64,000 nt of DNA from Prinia subflava (lineage: Eukaryota > Chordata > Aves > Passeriformes > Cisticolidae), in assembly GCF_021018805.1 (NCBI RefSeq), contig NC_086266.1, forward strand, positions 3,286,001 through 3,350,000. The letters run 5' to 3'. Below the pieces are notes generated by a model. It did no database searches, was not told the DNA's origin, and saw only the letters and a program-made list of their open reading frames with translations. Below, piece after piece: positions 47,051-60,200 of the stretch. The position numbers and the translations under genes are program-made. Positions within the stretch are counted from its first letter, which is position 1. The number at the start of each line of letters is the position of its first letter.

Positions 47051-50000
47051 AAATAGGGGCTATAAAATAATTATGCTTCATGATGGCATCCCATTGTTGC
47101 TAGCCTGGGTCATCTGGCTTCACAAATGTTGCAAAGGGCACAAAGTCCATCACTGTGCCAATTACAGGAGCATGGGCTGTGTACCAGGTTATTCTCATTT
47201 GTTGTGAACCCACAGCAGCTGTTGCACAGGATGTTGAGGAGGATCTTCAAGAGCTTCAGAAGGACTCCATGAATGTCTTGTGTCAGCTTTTGGGAATTTC
47301 CTGCCAGATAGGAGGAGGCAGAAATGACCCCCACATTACACTGCAGCCCCCCCTGTGATTTTGGTGGGTTGCAGAAGTGGCTGAAGCTCCTTCTGTGTGA
47401 GCACAATATTCCAAACCCCCCCGAGTGGCTCCTCCAGCACCAGCACTGGAGCTCTTCAGGGAGGCTGAGAGGAGCAGAGCATCCCTGCCCTTTCCATGGG
47501 ACATTTCCAACCAGCACAGGGGACTCTGGGGGATTCCCCCTGCTCTGGGTGGGCTCTGCTCTTGCTGACCCAATGGGCTGTGTCTCTTTAGTCCTGGAAA
47601 CAGCAGCAGCACTGGAAAGCTGAGGCTGGAAGATCATTTCACAAGCATTTGAAGGCTCACCATGTCCCCATGGAGCTGTGGTGGCAGCCCAGCTTGTTGT
47701 CCCTATTTCAGCAGATATTCATGCTGGCCCCACAGGACCAGTCCCAGGGAACCTGCCTGTAACAGCGCTGAGGATTTATTGGATGTGGCAGCAGAGGGAC
47801 ACACACCATGAACTCAGAGATAACCTTTGGCAGGGAATTCTCTCTGCCACTTCCACCCTCTCTGATAAAAAATGTTGTAACTGGAAGGTGTTTGGGAAAG
47901 GAGGAATTTCAGGTGATTTAAGCTGGATGTAGCAGTGCCACAAGCACCAAGGCAGAACCTCCAGAGATGGCAGAGGGAGATCTGTGCCAGGGCACCACTG
48001 CAGGGAATGACCCAGTCGGATCCTGAACTCAGCACAGAAATTCCTGCAGAGCCACGAGGGCTTTTGGCAGGCTGACAACACCCTGAGATCAGGGGCTGTG
48101 TGTGCTGTGCATTCCTGATGAGTTGTTGTAGATGCCTGTGGAAAAAAAAAAAAAAAACCAAACTGGTCTTCGAGTATTAATTTTTAACACTTCTTACCTG
48201 CAACAAAAAAACACTGTTCCAACATCAGGATATTTCCTCTTCAGCTGGAGTTCCACTTATGTTCATAGAAAGATTCATGAGAATGTCCTAGAGAGAGCAA
48301 AGTGGTTTTAGTCCTTTTCATCCCATTTTGTTCTGTGATCTGTGTATGTGTGTGCAGATTCATACATGTAGGTATGTACATGTTTAAATCACTGGGGTTT
48401 TGCTTTTCTGTCCCCTGACCAACCTCAGTTGCTGTGCTGCCTTTGTAAATGTGCTGGAATGGCTGATTCCTTTGCATTCTTTGTGCAATCCTTGCTCATG
48501 CTGAATAGCAGCTGACACTTTAATTGGGATGGCTGAGCTCAGTGCATTTGCCTTTGGAATTGGGCACTTTTCAGTGCAAAGAGAGGGTACCACAGACTGA
48601 CTCCTCTGCCTTTATCCTCAATCAAAACTCCATTAAATCAGACCTACAGTTTGTAACAAGGGACATTCTCCCTTGCACTGAAATCCATGGGAAAGGCTGG
48701 GGACTCTGTTCTTAAGGTTAATTAGGTCCTGAAAAGAATTAACTAGATTTGTTTTCTCTATATTTTTTCTACTATTTTTTAAAAACTTTTTGATTACTTT
48801 CATCTTTGTTGGCATATTCAGATACACTTATCCCTTTATAGGAAAAAAATTACATCCTTTTGAGTTTATTAAAAGCCGTTTTGATAGACAGATTCTAATT
48901 CTCATTTTAAACAAAAATGAGCATAGTGCTTGACATTTTTTAAAACTTTGACTTCAGTTATTACTATATATTAATGTGAGTTCTACAGTTAACCTTTATT
49001 TTTCTTTGACTGCTAACACTATTCACTGCTTAAGCACTAAATGTGAATTTGGTTTTCAGTTTGGCTACACTGTGTTTGGAAAATAAAGGAACAATTACTT
49101 TAGGGCATGACCTTTCAAAAATTCTTTGGGGAGAGTGGAAGTTACAGGAGCCATTTCTTTTTTTTTTTATTTATTTTCAGGTTCCCGTTATGAATCTGCT
49201 GTGGACCCTACTGTTGATTCAGAAAGGTAAATACACTCCTTTTCAACTCCCTTTGGAAGGGTGCTTTTGGCTGCATGAAAACATGTTTCTGTATTGATAA
49301 AATAACAATAGTTAAGTGATCTGCCTGTGGACCAGCAAAAAAAATCCCCTCTATGCCCCTAAAGAGGGTTCCCAAAGCCTAACACTGCCTCAGACACAGT
49401 CTCCTTATAGAAGAACATTCAGGGTTTGAGGCAGGAGAAAACTGAGATTGGCTGGAGTCAATCTCATAACTTTCTTCTTTTTGTTACTGAAAATAGAGCT
49501 ATTTATCATGCTTACCCTTCAATGTCAATATACTTGAAGAATGGAATGTGTTGGAGGAGGGAGGAGGGAGATATCATCTTGTTCTTTTACTCAATTTTAG
49601 ATGAATTGATTTTGCAGGGGAGTAAATTTGTGTTTGTAGTCCTCCCTCCCCATTCCAGGTTTCCTTGTGTTGCTCTCAGCCCTTTCTCCCACATCCCTTC
49701 AGAAAATAGCTGGGTTCTGAGTTATTTTCAGTAAAAATTCAATTCTCTTAACCCTTAGCAATTCTCCAGGCAGGAGGGGGTTTGAGCACGTTCAATTTTG
49801 TCACAATAACATGGCTCTTCTCATTCTAATGACGTTCCTTGCTCCTTGCTAGATTAAAGAAGTTTTCTGTGACTTTTTTGCTGTTGCTGTACAACACACT
49901 CCAGTCACGAAATGGCAACATTCTCCATGGACTGCAGGATTTTCCTCTTGATCCTTTTCTTCTGTTCTTATGATCTTTTTCTTCTCATCTTAGCTCCGGC

Positions 50001-51599
50001 TCTTGGTTTTATATCTGCTGTAGTGAATGTAAAATGCTTGGAAAGAGTAATAATGAACAGAGAGTGACAAGGTAGGCTTCTGATCAACCATGTCACACCA
50101 AAAATATGAATAAAAAATAATAGTCAGGCTGGAAGAGGCACAGAGGAGGGAGTGCTGTGGGAATGCTGAAGAGAAGTGGGGTAAACTCTGGTTTGGAGAT
50201 CCCACTGTGGTGTCGTGACTGATCCCCACAAACTCTCCTGTCACAGACCCTCAAAGCCACAGCGTGGTGACTCCCAAAGGGGCAAAGCAAGCAGAAGCTA
50301 CTGGAAGAACACAGTAAGAACACAGCTCTGGCATTTTTCTTGATGAACCCTCTGGGTTCAGCACTAATGACCCCTGGAGGTGCAGAATGAATGGAGCCAT
50401 ACAGTCAGTCAGGCTCAGCTTCAGGAATTATGGGGACCATTAGCAGATCCTGGAGTTCTACTTGTCCATCCCAGCTGTGTTTCACTCTTAGGGAATACCC
50501 TGAGGCATTTCACACCTGAGAGTTCTTCAACAGAGCCTCATCTGAGCTGCCTCGGGCATCCAGGGGCATCAGGAGAGTCACTGATTTCAGCCAGCCTGCA
50601 GAGCAGACTCAAATCTGGGCATTGCTGCTCTCATGGCCTCGGGGTGTCAAAGCAAGCAGGAATCAGCTGCAAAACAGACACAAAGGGATTAACTGGAGGT
50701 GCAAAGCACTGAGGTACCACTGTTCACAATTAACTGGTGAATTTTAGTGGAAGTTGGCTGGTGGATTCCCCCTGTGGCTTTGGAATTGCCAACAAAACAA
50801 AAGTGCTGGGCTTATTTGACAGAACTACATTTGGTATCTGTGCTCAGGAGCCTTGACACTGGCTCAGGAGCCCCTTGCTCTAAACAGGGAAAATACAGAA
50901 TTGGGTGGTCATTGCTCCAAGTGAAACAGTTTCCTTGATGGCACTGGTAGCAGAACACAAAAGCACAAACCCAATCTCCTTTGAAAGGTAATTCTTTTGC
51001 AGATGTTGGAAAACAAGTTGGTTGTTTTGTTGTTTGGATTCCAGACAAGGCAGTGTCTGAGAATGAGGGTTTTTTGGTTTTTTTTGGTCCAAAGAAAGTC
51101 AAGATGCTTTATGTGATTTCTCAGAGTCAGAAGAAAGCTGCACTAACAGACCTTAGCAAGTTCTGGACCTAAAGCCATCCTTTCCTGGCACCTCCTGGAA
51201 GCAGTATTTTACCTGGCTGACTGGCAAAATGCCATCTGAGCAGAGCAGCTGAGGCAGGCAGGCAAACACTGGCTGGGTTCATCTAAAGTGTTTGTTGAGG
51301 TCAAATCTCCTGGAAGGAGGTGGCAGAGGTGCTGTGCCCTGAGTTCCTGAGGCTGTCACCTGCTAATTGGATAGACTGTCTCTGCCTTAGTGCTGATCAG
51401 AGTTAATGCCCAAGATCAAAAGATAGCTCAATGAAGATTAATCTGCAGCATGAGGGAATTTGTCATGTATTTAAGTTACTGAAATACAGAATAAGCAGAG
51501 CACTGGTATTATGTAGGTGTGTGCAAGAGGGTTGTGAGGCAAGATCCCGAGGCACTCGTGGAATCTGAACAGTTGGACACAAGGTTTAAAGAAAATTAA
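47051..51599. other. Gene-poor intergenic DNA
   Basis: At 47100-48140 the DNA is G/C-richer and ends in a run of about 16 A at 48142-48157, which might mark the tail of an old retroposed sequence; no parent gene was recognised, and the 175-codon minus-strand frame at 47110-47637 matches no family I know. A T-run lies at about 49159-49168. Elsewhere I see nothing to annotate. Confidence 0.55.
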
Positions 51600-51895
51600 G
51601 TGTCCTAATTTGTGTTTGAAGTTAAAAGCTCTTCCCAAGATATTAACATTCCTTCTTCCAATTCTCTAGAAATGGTCCCACATCCTTGGAACATACCATA
51701 GGATTTTGTGATTCCTGTGGGATCTTCCCACCACCATAAGACATGGTAAAACTGTTTATAAACTGAGGCAAACCTGGTTCTGCAGGGCATATTCTGTCTA
51801 TAAAAAGGATGGTGAAAAATAAAGATCACTCTCTTTTGTCTTTGAGACTGGAGAGTCTGAGTCATTGTCTTCAGCCATTCTGAATCCTGTGATGA
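51600..51895 (+). mobile_element. LTR-like fragment of an avian endogenous retrovirus
   Basis: The right end has promoter and polyadenylation signals in LTR order: TATAAAAAGG at 51799-51808, AATAAA at 51818-51823, then a CT-rich region (CACTCTCTTTTGTCTTTGAG) and GAGTCTGAGTCATTG. The short distance between the TATA box and AATAAA is known from several avian retroviral LTRs. No internal viral genes follow; a 20-bp minisatellite starts about 55 bp downstream. The left boundary is uncertain and the family is not identified. Confidence 0.4.
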
Positions 51896-51948
51896 CACCA
51901 GAAGGATTTCTTTACTTCAGCCCCTCTGAAGCAGATGCCATGGAGGGA

Positions 51949-52295
51949 CAGACACTTTCTCAGAGGCTCAGTCACCTTCTCAGAGGCTCAGAGACCTTCT
52001 CAGAGGCTCAGTCACCTTCTCAGAGGCTCAAACCCTTTCTCAGAGGTTCAGTCACCTTCTCAGAGTCTCAGACACCTTCTCAGAGGCTCAGACACTTTAT
52101 CAGAGGCTCAAACACCTTCTCAGAAGCTCAGACACCTTCTCAGAGGCTCAAACACCTTCTCAGAGGCTCAAACACCTTCTCAGAGGCTCAAACACCTTCT
52201 CAGAAGCTCAGACACCTTCTCAGAAGCTCAGCCACCTTCTCAGAGGCTCAGACACCTTCTCAGAGGCTCAGACACCTTCTCAGAGGCTCAGACAC
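51949..52295. repeat. 20-bp minisatellite, about 17 copies
   Basis: About 17 copies of CAGAGGCTCAGACACCTTCT follow each other with a strict 20-bp period. Variants affect mainly the eleventh to thirteenth bases (GTC, AAC or GAC) and the fifth base of the unit (GAGG or GAAG). Because 20 is not a multiple of three, a peptide would cycle through all three frames; the 190- and 159-codon plus-strand frames (51865-52437, 51935-52414) reflect this and are not believed to be genes. Confidence 0.95.
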
Positions 52296-55200
52296 TGCCC
52301 CAGCACTCCGGTTATGCTGCCCTGCACTCGGGCAGGAGCGTGAGCCCCGCTGCCTGTTGCTGTGGCATTTCCAGGTGTACCAAGAGCTCAGAATTGAGCA
52401 AATCCACGACCTGAGCCCTCAGAGCAGCCCTCATTAGCAGCAGGCTCAGCCCCTGGCTCTGCCTGGTGCATACTAAGGACTTGTTTTCATCCTTGCAGGC
52501 CATGGGAGCTGTCCCCACGTGTCCCCAGCCGCTCCTCCCGCGGGGCAGCTCGGAGCCTCTGCTGGGTCACAGGTGATCCCCTGTACAAGGGGGAAAAAAG
52601 GCAGCTATCACTTGTTCAGAACACTGTGCACAGGATTTTAAATAAGATTTTCCTGGTTTTTTTGTGGTTTTTTTTCCCTTTAGTGTGCAGGCACTTTTTC
52701 ATGAGTTCTCTGCTGCCTTGGGTTGGGACAGGCTGCCCTTTATCTGATGCTGTGGGGCTGGCAGCCCTCCTGCCCCACAGCCCCACACTAAACGCAGGGC
52801 AAGCAGGCAGGGGAAAATAAATCTGAAAAGGGAGAAGGTTTTAGTTTCCTTTCCCTTCCCCTCTTTCCTGCCTGCTCTTTTCCTCAGGTCTTTTGCTCTG
52901 CTGTAATTGCAGGTAGAAGCCTCCAGGCCTGATGAGAAAAATGAAGAGAGCCACGGGCTCAGGCAGTGTGTATCTACTCTAATTTCACTTTTCTTTCTTC
53001 TAGTAATCCAGACAAGTCCTGCATGTTTTCTGCTCCATTCTTTGGGTTAAGAACACACTGGTTAATAGCCAATTATTTCGTACCCTAAGGAAATTTTGGG
53101 AAAGAAGTTCCTGGGAAGAGTCAACTTGTTTGGGGAAATGAGGCTAATATTCAGTAAGTGAGATATTTCCCTTTGCTCTCCTTTCCAATGCTGTCCCATC
53201 TCAGCACAAGGCTGAATTTATTGCTCCAATAGCTGTGATTCAGACAAAGCATAATCGTTTCCCAGAGTTGATTCTTTTTTTCTTGTGTCTCACAAAAAGT
53301 GACGTTTTAGCCAGGACACCATAACAAAAATTTCAGTTAGGTAATTAAATTCTGCTTATTGAAAATTTCCCTTTTAAAAATCTGTCCCAAAATACAGGTT
53401 GCCTTTCCTCCAAGCACTTTTAAAAGGTGAATTCACTTTAACTTCACAGCTTTCCAAATTCTGACGCCTGCTGAAATTTCCCTTGACTGCCTAAACCAGA
53501 ATGTGCAGTTCCAGCTGAGATATCTAAAGGTACATTTTTGCATGTTTAATTGTTGTTGTTTGTATTCTTGTTTAGACACAACTCATGTAGACTCAACCTA
53601 TGACTAGCAGAAGGAAACAAAATTATTTACATAGGAAAAGCAAGCATTATTTAAAACTATATAATTTTTTTTGTAACAAGCAGCATAGAGCATGAATAAA
53701 TTCAATTTGTGTATCAAAGGCTGTTTTACATGTACAAAGACCCAACAGTGAAAAAATAGGCTGAAAGATAATCAGAGGCGAACAGTCTGGAACAGCAACC
53801 CAGAACAGATGATCCACAGTATAAATGACTTCAATTTATTTTTTTTAATTTACTTCTGCTACTTTATGATTGTTTATTCATTTGATAGATGGCATTTAAT
53901 TTCCGTTTGAGAGCTTCAGGATGAGTGTTTGATGCTAATGGTTGGAATTTACTCCTGGGCACAAAGCCAGGGAGCCACAGTGATGCCCTCCAAGCTGTGT
54001 TTAAGTGGCCTTCTGGTGCCCTTGGGGGATGTTTTACACAGGAAGCTTCAAGCCTAATTCAGGCCTGCAGCTCACTTGCTGGAGCAAGAGAAAGATGGCT
54101 TTACCCTCCCTCTCCTGTCCTCTCCAGCAAGAAAATCAAATTATTGGATTACTGGCCCTTCAATTGTGCTGGGTACAACATGGTTCAAAATCCTCTGAGA
54201 TGAAATGTAAATGGATAAAGAAAATAAATGTATTAAATTGGCCTAATATGTCAATGGTGTGCTATTACCTGATTAAGTGAAATGGCTGTGAGTGTTCTTC
54301 CAAACAGCCTGATGTGTGCAAGACATCTGCTGCTAGACTGGACACATGAAAAAAAAACCCAACAAAACAATAAACTAAAAAAACACACCCACAGGAGTCT
54401 ATTAAAGGCATAAATTAATGCAGATTTTCTTTCCTTGCTTATTTTTATTTCTGGAAAAGAAAATCAAAGCAAACAGATTGATCTTGCGCAGGGTTAAAAT
54501 TGCAATTGCCCAGGGATCTATGCAGGACATGAAATATTTGGGCTAATAGGTTAGAAACTGCTTTGTTTTACATATATCTCCATAGACACTGGCTTGAACT
54601 TTGAATATCCTGCTTTCTGCCAGTTTTTGTTACTTGCCCATGTGTTTTATGTGTTTATTTAGGGCCAATTCCCATTTGTTACAGCGTATTTTTAAGACAT
54701 GATATCAGCTAAGACTGGGAGAAGCATCGAATGGATTTTAAACTACATTATTGTTGTAATTTTTGTGCATATTCACACATCCATACCACGATCCAAATGT
54801 CACTCAATTGTGCAGAATAAATAGGTCCACAGGAAAGTGTAGGTGAGGTAAATTTATGTACTTTACAAAGTGGAGAAAACTCCTTTAACAGCCAAGGATT
54901 CGGTTCTTCCATCTTATATCAGGCTGGTTTCTCTGCAAGTTTCTTGTTAAAGTTGTTATTTCACTGTCCTTTTGTATTTATGTGTCCAGAGAGCAATAAA
55001 TAGCTATTGAAACACAGTTGTCACTGTCACTGTCACTGTGCTTGAATTTCTTTCACCCCTCTGTTTTGACGGATTCAGGGCAGCTCTTTTGTGCAAGTTA
55101 AATTTTTGCTGGCCAAATATGTGAGCACGTATTCTAATGACTTGAGTTTCAAACAGAGCCTCCAAAACTGACTAATAAAATGCACTAATAATTAAACTAG

Positions 55201-56339
55201 AGGCTGAGATATATTTTTGTAGCTTGTTGAGATTCTAGCCCATACTGGTATTCACGAGATAATGAATGTGAAATGGATTTGGTGCTTACCCACCTGAACA
55301 TTTCTGAGTTAAAAAAAATAAGAGAGATTGATAGACAACGCCTTCTCTCTTTTACAACTAATAAGCTTCTAGTTCATTAAGTTATTACATGCCATTCCTC
55401 ATCTGACAAATGGAATCCATAATTCAGTTTTTTCCCAGAGATGCACATTCTTTAAGTCTACAGACTAAATCACCAGAGCACATTTTGTCAATAAAGCTTC
55501 TGTTTGGTGGGGGAAGGAGGGGGCAGTTAAGTAAAGTAATATGAAATGCAGCCCGTTCTTTGTGTCAGAGGTCATTTATTTGCTTCAATATTGCTTTTAT
55601 TCTATTTATACATTCCCTAAGTGATGATTATTATGGAAAGTCCACGGTTATTCACTGCATTACATTTAAAATGTTTTACATTTTGTTGCAGGCTCTCACA
55701 CTCGGAAATCTTTGGCGCTATCTTGAGAAGTAAGCTGTCTTTTTGCAATGAATCCTTGACAATGTATTAGTTCAGCTCTGCATTTACTGAGGGATAAAGG
55801 CTTTCTTCTGTGAGCAGTGGGAAAGCCACAGAGGCAAACAAAAACCCAGCCATGTTCTGCAGCCCTGAACCAAAGGATTGGCACTTCCTGAGCCAGAACT
55901 GCCCGGTGCAGATGCAGGCAGCCAGTGACACCTTCAGCATGGAAAGTTATATGGGATTAATTTGTGCCCTGGACCAAGTTTCCAGCACTGCTCCTCACAC
56001 CAGGGCTTGAGGAGGGATTGCTGTGCTCTGTGCTGAGTGTAATAGACGGGATCTATTTGTGGAAAATACAACCTGGTGATAAAATGCTTGCCCGGGGAGT
56101 GGGATGGAGCGGTCCAGGCTCTTCGCAGCCTGCAGTGATTTAAAGCCAGTTTTGCTGTCCAGGGGAACAGGCAGTCGTGATGGGGGGACACAAAAGCAGA
56201 GTGCCCTGCCCTCCCAGCCCTGGCATTTGGGTGGGTGCTGCGCTGAGGTCCCCCAGGCTGTGGCTGATGTACCCCGTGGGGCAGCACACCCTGGGGAGGG
56301 GGAGGATGAGGCTGGTAGGGGAGCAGGGCTGCCCTGCAG
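52296..56339. other. Gene-poor intergenic DNA
   Basis: The first 300 bp is fairly G/C-rich, the rest A/T-rich. A TGTCAC microsatellite of four units lies at about 55017-55037. A pale candidate for conserved non-coding DNA, with clustered TAAT cores, lies around 55130-55300. No gene was recognised. Confidence 0.55.
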
Positions 56340-56400
56340 CTCTGTTTTGTTCTCTGTTTTGTTCTCTGTTTTGTTCTCTGTTTTGTTCTCTGTTTTGTTC
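56340..56400. repeat. 12-bp tandem repeat, five copies
   Basis: CTCTGTTTTGTT is repeated five times without variation. It crosses frames of 114-157 codons on both strands, whose repeated Phe-Cys-Ser-Leu or Lys-Thr-Glu-Asn stretches come only from the repeat. Confidence 0.9.
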
Positions 56401-57207
56401 CCTGCATCCCCTTCCTTGGGGAGGTGTTTCTCCAACCCTGAGGAGGCTCAGAACCTACCCTCCATCCTCGTCTCCCCCTGCTCTGATTAAAGCCTGCCTT
56501 CCTCCTTGCAGTGGAATTTAATGGCTGTGAGCATTCATCATTCTCACCAGAGGGAAAAGCAGCTGCTCCCTGCCCAAAGGTTCAATTTCTGCAGGCCAAA
56601 ATCCAGAAATTCGGGTCACCTCTACAGGTGAATGAAAGCCAGGGTTAGTCTGAGTAAGGAGAGGACTGAAGGAGGGGAGCACTGAGCAGGGATATTCAAT
56701 CCTGCACACTCCTGGGAGGAGGTGCTGATTCCCAATTAACCAGCCCAGATCTGCCCAAAATGCTCTGACATTGATTATAATATAAATAAGTATTATTAAA
56801 TAAAGTATTATTATACTTCAATATGAACTAGTGCTGAGGCTGGATTCGTGCCCTTAGCTAACCTCTGAAAGGGAAGATCTGTACACCATCATGGAAATGA
56901 GTCAACAGTGCTCTTACCTTATCAAAGCATTTATAAAATCTGATTTTTCTAGATAGCTAAATAATGAAATATTCAGTATTCTGATGGATTTTCCTAACCC
57001 ACTGTCACTCTTGTCTGTAGCCTGTGTAATTTCATTAGCCATTTATTACTATTGTACCTAATATACAAAAAATAGCAATGAGCTGAAAACACTGGAAATA
57101 TTCACAAGAACCAGAAAAGCAGACTGGTAGCTGTGTAACTGCTGATACCTCACGAGAGGCCCTTACACTCAAATTATCTTACTGACTTTTGAGCTCCTAT
57201 TTTAAGT

Positions 57208-57208
<1 letters not shown>

Positions 57209-57251
<43 letters not shown>

Positions 57252-57253
57252 AT
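57209..57253. repeat. (AAAT)n microsatellite
   Basis: About eleven uninterrupted AAAT units. It is likely to vary in length between individuals. Confidence 0.95.
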
Positions 57254-60200
57254 CTATTATCTTCAAGCTTGACACTTTTTTACCAGGGTCAATTTTAATG
57301 AGAAAGTTTAAACTCATCTGTGCTGAGTTTTCTACTAATTAGGTGAAAGTGATTTTTCCTCTGCGTGCAGTTTCTGTTATCTGGCACTCCTGGACTAGTG
57401 GGTAGCATCCACAAATAGTGCTGCCCTGCTTTAATCTTTTCAAAAAACAAGGAAAGTCTAAGAAATTATTGACTACTATAGCATTTACATTCTGTGGGAA
57501 CAAATAAAATGACATTTAAGAGCTGCATGTTGTTTCTGTAATTCCAGAACTGAAGTAGATATACTCAGCTTTTCTGCTATAGTGTAGACTCTTCCAGTAA
57601 CAAGTCAATTTATGATTCAAAATAATATATTTGACAGCATAAATGAGTGATCTGGTCACAGCCACTAACTTAAGCATGTGGTTTTGCTCACTGTTATAAC
57701 AAACAACCCAAATTTTCATTCCTGGCCAAACCAACACTCATCCCTGGCCCACTGGCTATTTTTTTATGCTGGTGGTTTTTTTATTTTACAGGCCTATCAA
57801 GTGCTGCTATGGAAGCCACTTTTTTTTTTTTTTTCCCTACTGAGTGAATAAATTACAAGTCCTGGAGCAGAGCTCTGTAATTCCTGGCTGTAACATCTAT
57901 GAGATCTGTTTAAGCAGAATGATCCACTGCTCACAGGAGTGATGGCTCCTTTTATAGCCCTGCTGTTCTTGCAGACAGTAAACCATTGAAACAGGCCACA
58001 AAGACAAGGGCAAGTTCAACCTTTTCTCATCTTTCCTGAACTTTTGTCGGTGCTATGGGACACCTCACACCTCACACACTCAGGACTAAGTAAGTCTTGG
58101 CATTTATAGTGGTTGTTTTGGGTTTTTTTCAGTCTATATTTTGAATATTAAAATTTAATTTCTAGAAAAGTTTGTACCTTTATTTGAAGCAGATTCAAGC
58201 TTCAAACTTATATGTGATCTATGTGTATAAAACCCACTTAGAAAGATGTTAATGTTCCTTCCAGTAGTTTCTTCTCCATCTGCACAGAAAAAAAGATTTT
58301 TCTGCTTCCAGGCAGACTCTTCTGTCCCTACCTCTTATATACTCACTCACCTTGTAAATGCAGAGCATTATCCTACAGAAGCTTTTCCAGACTCCCTGAC
58401 TTTGACAATTACACTTATTGTCATTTTTTTTCATCTCTCCCATCCTTCTAGACAGACCCTGCAATATCATTTTATCCATCATGTGACCCTCTTATTTGAC
58501 ATCCCATTTTCATTGCTCTGAGTGCAGGCACAAAGAGCTGAAGGATGCCCGGGGAGAGGCCAGGACTGTGTGCCTGGGCTGTAACTCTGCATTTCACAAA
58601 TGCCACTGCACATCTATTTAAATGCTAACAAATAACACACATGCTCACACCCTCTTCACAGGTTAAACTTTCATTCAGAGTAGCAAGGTGATATATAACT
58701 CTTTTTTATGATCATGCTGGAAGCTGTGGTTGAAAATCCTCCCTCTCCATGTCCCCAGCCCCATCCCAGACTTTACTGGGTTTTTACTAGTCAATAGTTT
58801 GCTTTATAACTTTACTGATTTAATTATTTAAATAGAATGTCTGCCTAGATACTAATTTTATTTTCCTGTTTAATTTATTCTCCAGATTCTCTGGCCTTCA
58901 GTCAATGCACTGGGTGATTAAATTATTATCCCAGTAATGAGGTTTGACACAATCTGTGCCAGTTACCTGTGTGACCTGCTAAGTAGGTTAATTGGCAACC
59001 CTGAATAATTATCACCCACCTCATCTTTATGACTGAGAGCCTGACAAGAAATGAAACATAAAAATGCTGAAAAAGACTCACAGCTTTTAATTCGAACTTC
59101 TGATTTGTTTCAAAGAAACCTTTTACCTAGTAACTTATTAATAAAATGCAGCAATTGAAAAAAAATACCTTGTGACATACTGGTTTTATTAATATATAGA
59201 TGTTTGTTCTTGTGCATCAGCACAACTTCCTAGAGGAAAACCAGCTCATATTAGATGAACAGGATCCACTATTCTGCAAATTGCTTATATATGTGAATTG
59301 TTGCATCCTCAGAGACACTGCTCAAAATGAGGAAAATTCAAGAAGTCAAAGTGTTATTTGCAGTGACATTGCAAGCATTATGTTTTAATGCTTTACTGTG
59401 AAACCTTGAGAACTAGAAATTAACTTTATTTTTTAATGAAAATTGTGATCCCTCCATTCACATTTCCCAGGAAAGAGAGTTAAGAAAAATAAATATGGTA
59501 CCTGGTGATGCTGACCTGTATTGTGTATGGAATCTTTTCGCTTTGTTCATTTCTGAAAAGCCAGGATGGTATTTCTTTCTTAGAAAATGTCAGATTGGAG
59601 CTTAGAGAGGAAGAAGAATGGAATCCTATGGATGAGAAGATGGGTTAAAAATACGTGAGATTCAAACTTGTGATTTTTTCACACGATAACCATCTGGAAT
59701 TAATGGTTCAGAACCATGGATTTAGTCAGATTGCTTCCAAAATCATTCCTCTGCCCTGGCCAGAAATCTCACCAAAACTTGGGGTAGAAGGAACAATCAA
59801 AGAATTCATTTCTTGTTGTCAGCACTAATGACTGTGACATAAAATGTCTTCAGAGACAGCTGGTCCTGGGACCCTGCAAGCACAGGCACCACTGATGGAA
59901 CCCTACAAACAAGTGATGAGGCACTAAATTACAAAAGTAATTTTGGCCCAGTTACATCAGGTTATCACGTGCCATGTCTCACAAAATTTCAGCGTGGTTT
60001 CCCAGCAAATAAAAGCTTGCAGAATCCCAATGTCCCATCCTTTCTGGCTGCCATTGACATTCCTCTTCTTCAGCCTCTGTGTTTGCAAAATAGGCTTTCA
60101 TTTCTAAGCTCCTGCCATTATAGAGAGCAGAGTGTGGAGTTTTCTGTGTCCAGAATGGATTCTCCGGGTAGAAAACCACTCCAAAGCCAATAAATGGTAG

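Noticed and set aside
47110..48157. Processed pseudogene ending in the A-run at 48142-48157
   Set aside because: No parent protein could be recognised in any frame, and A-runs of this length are common in the window.
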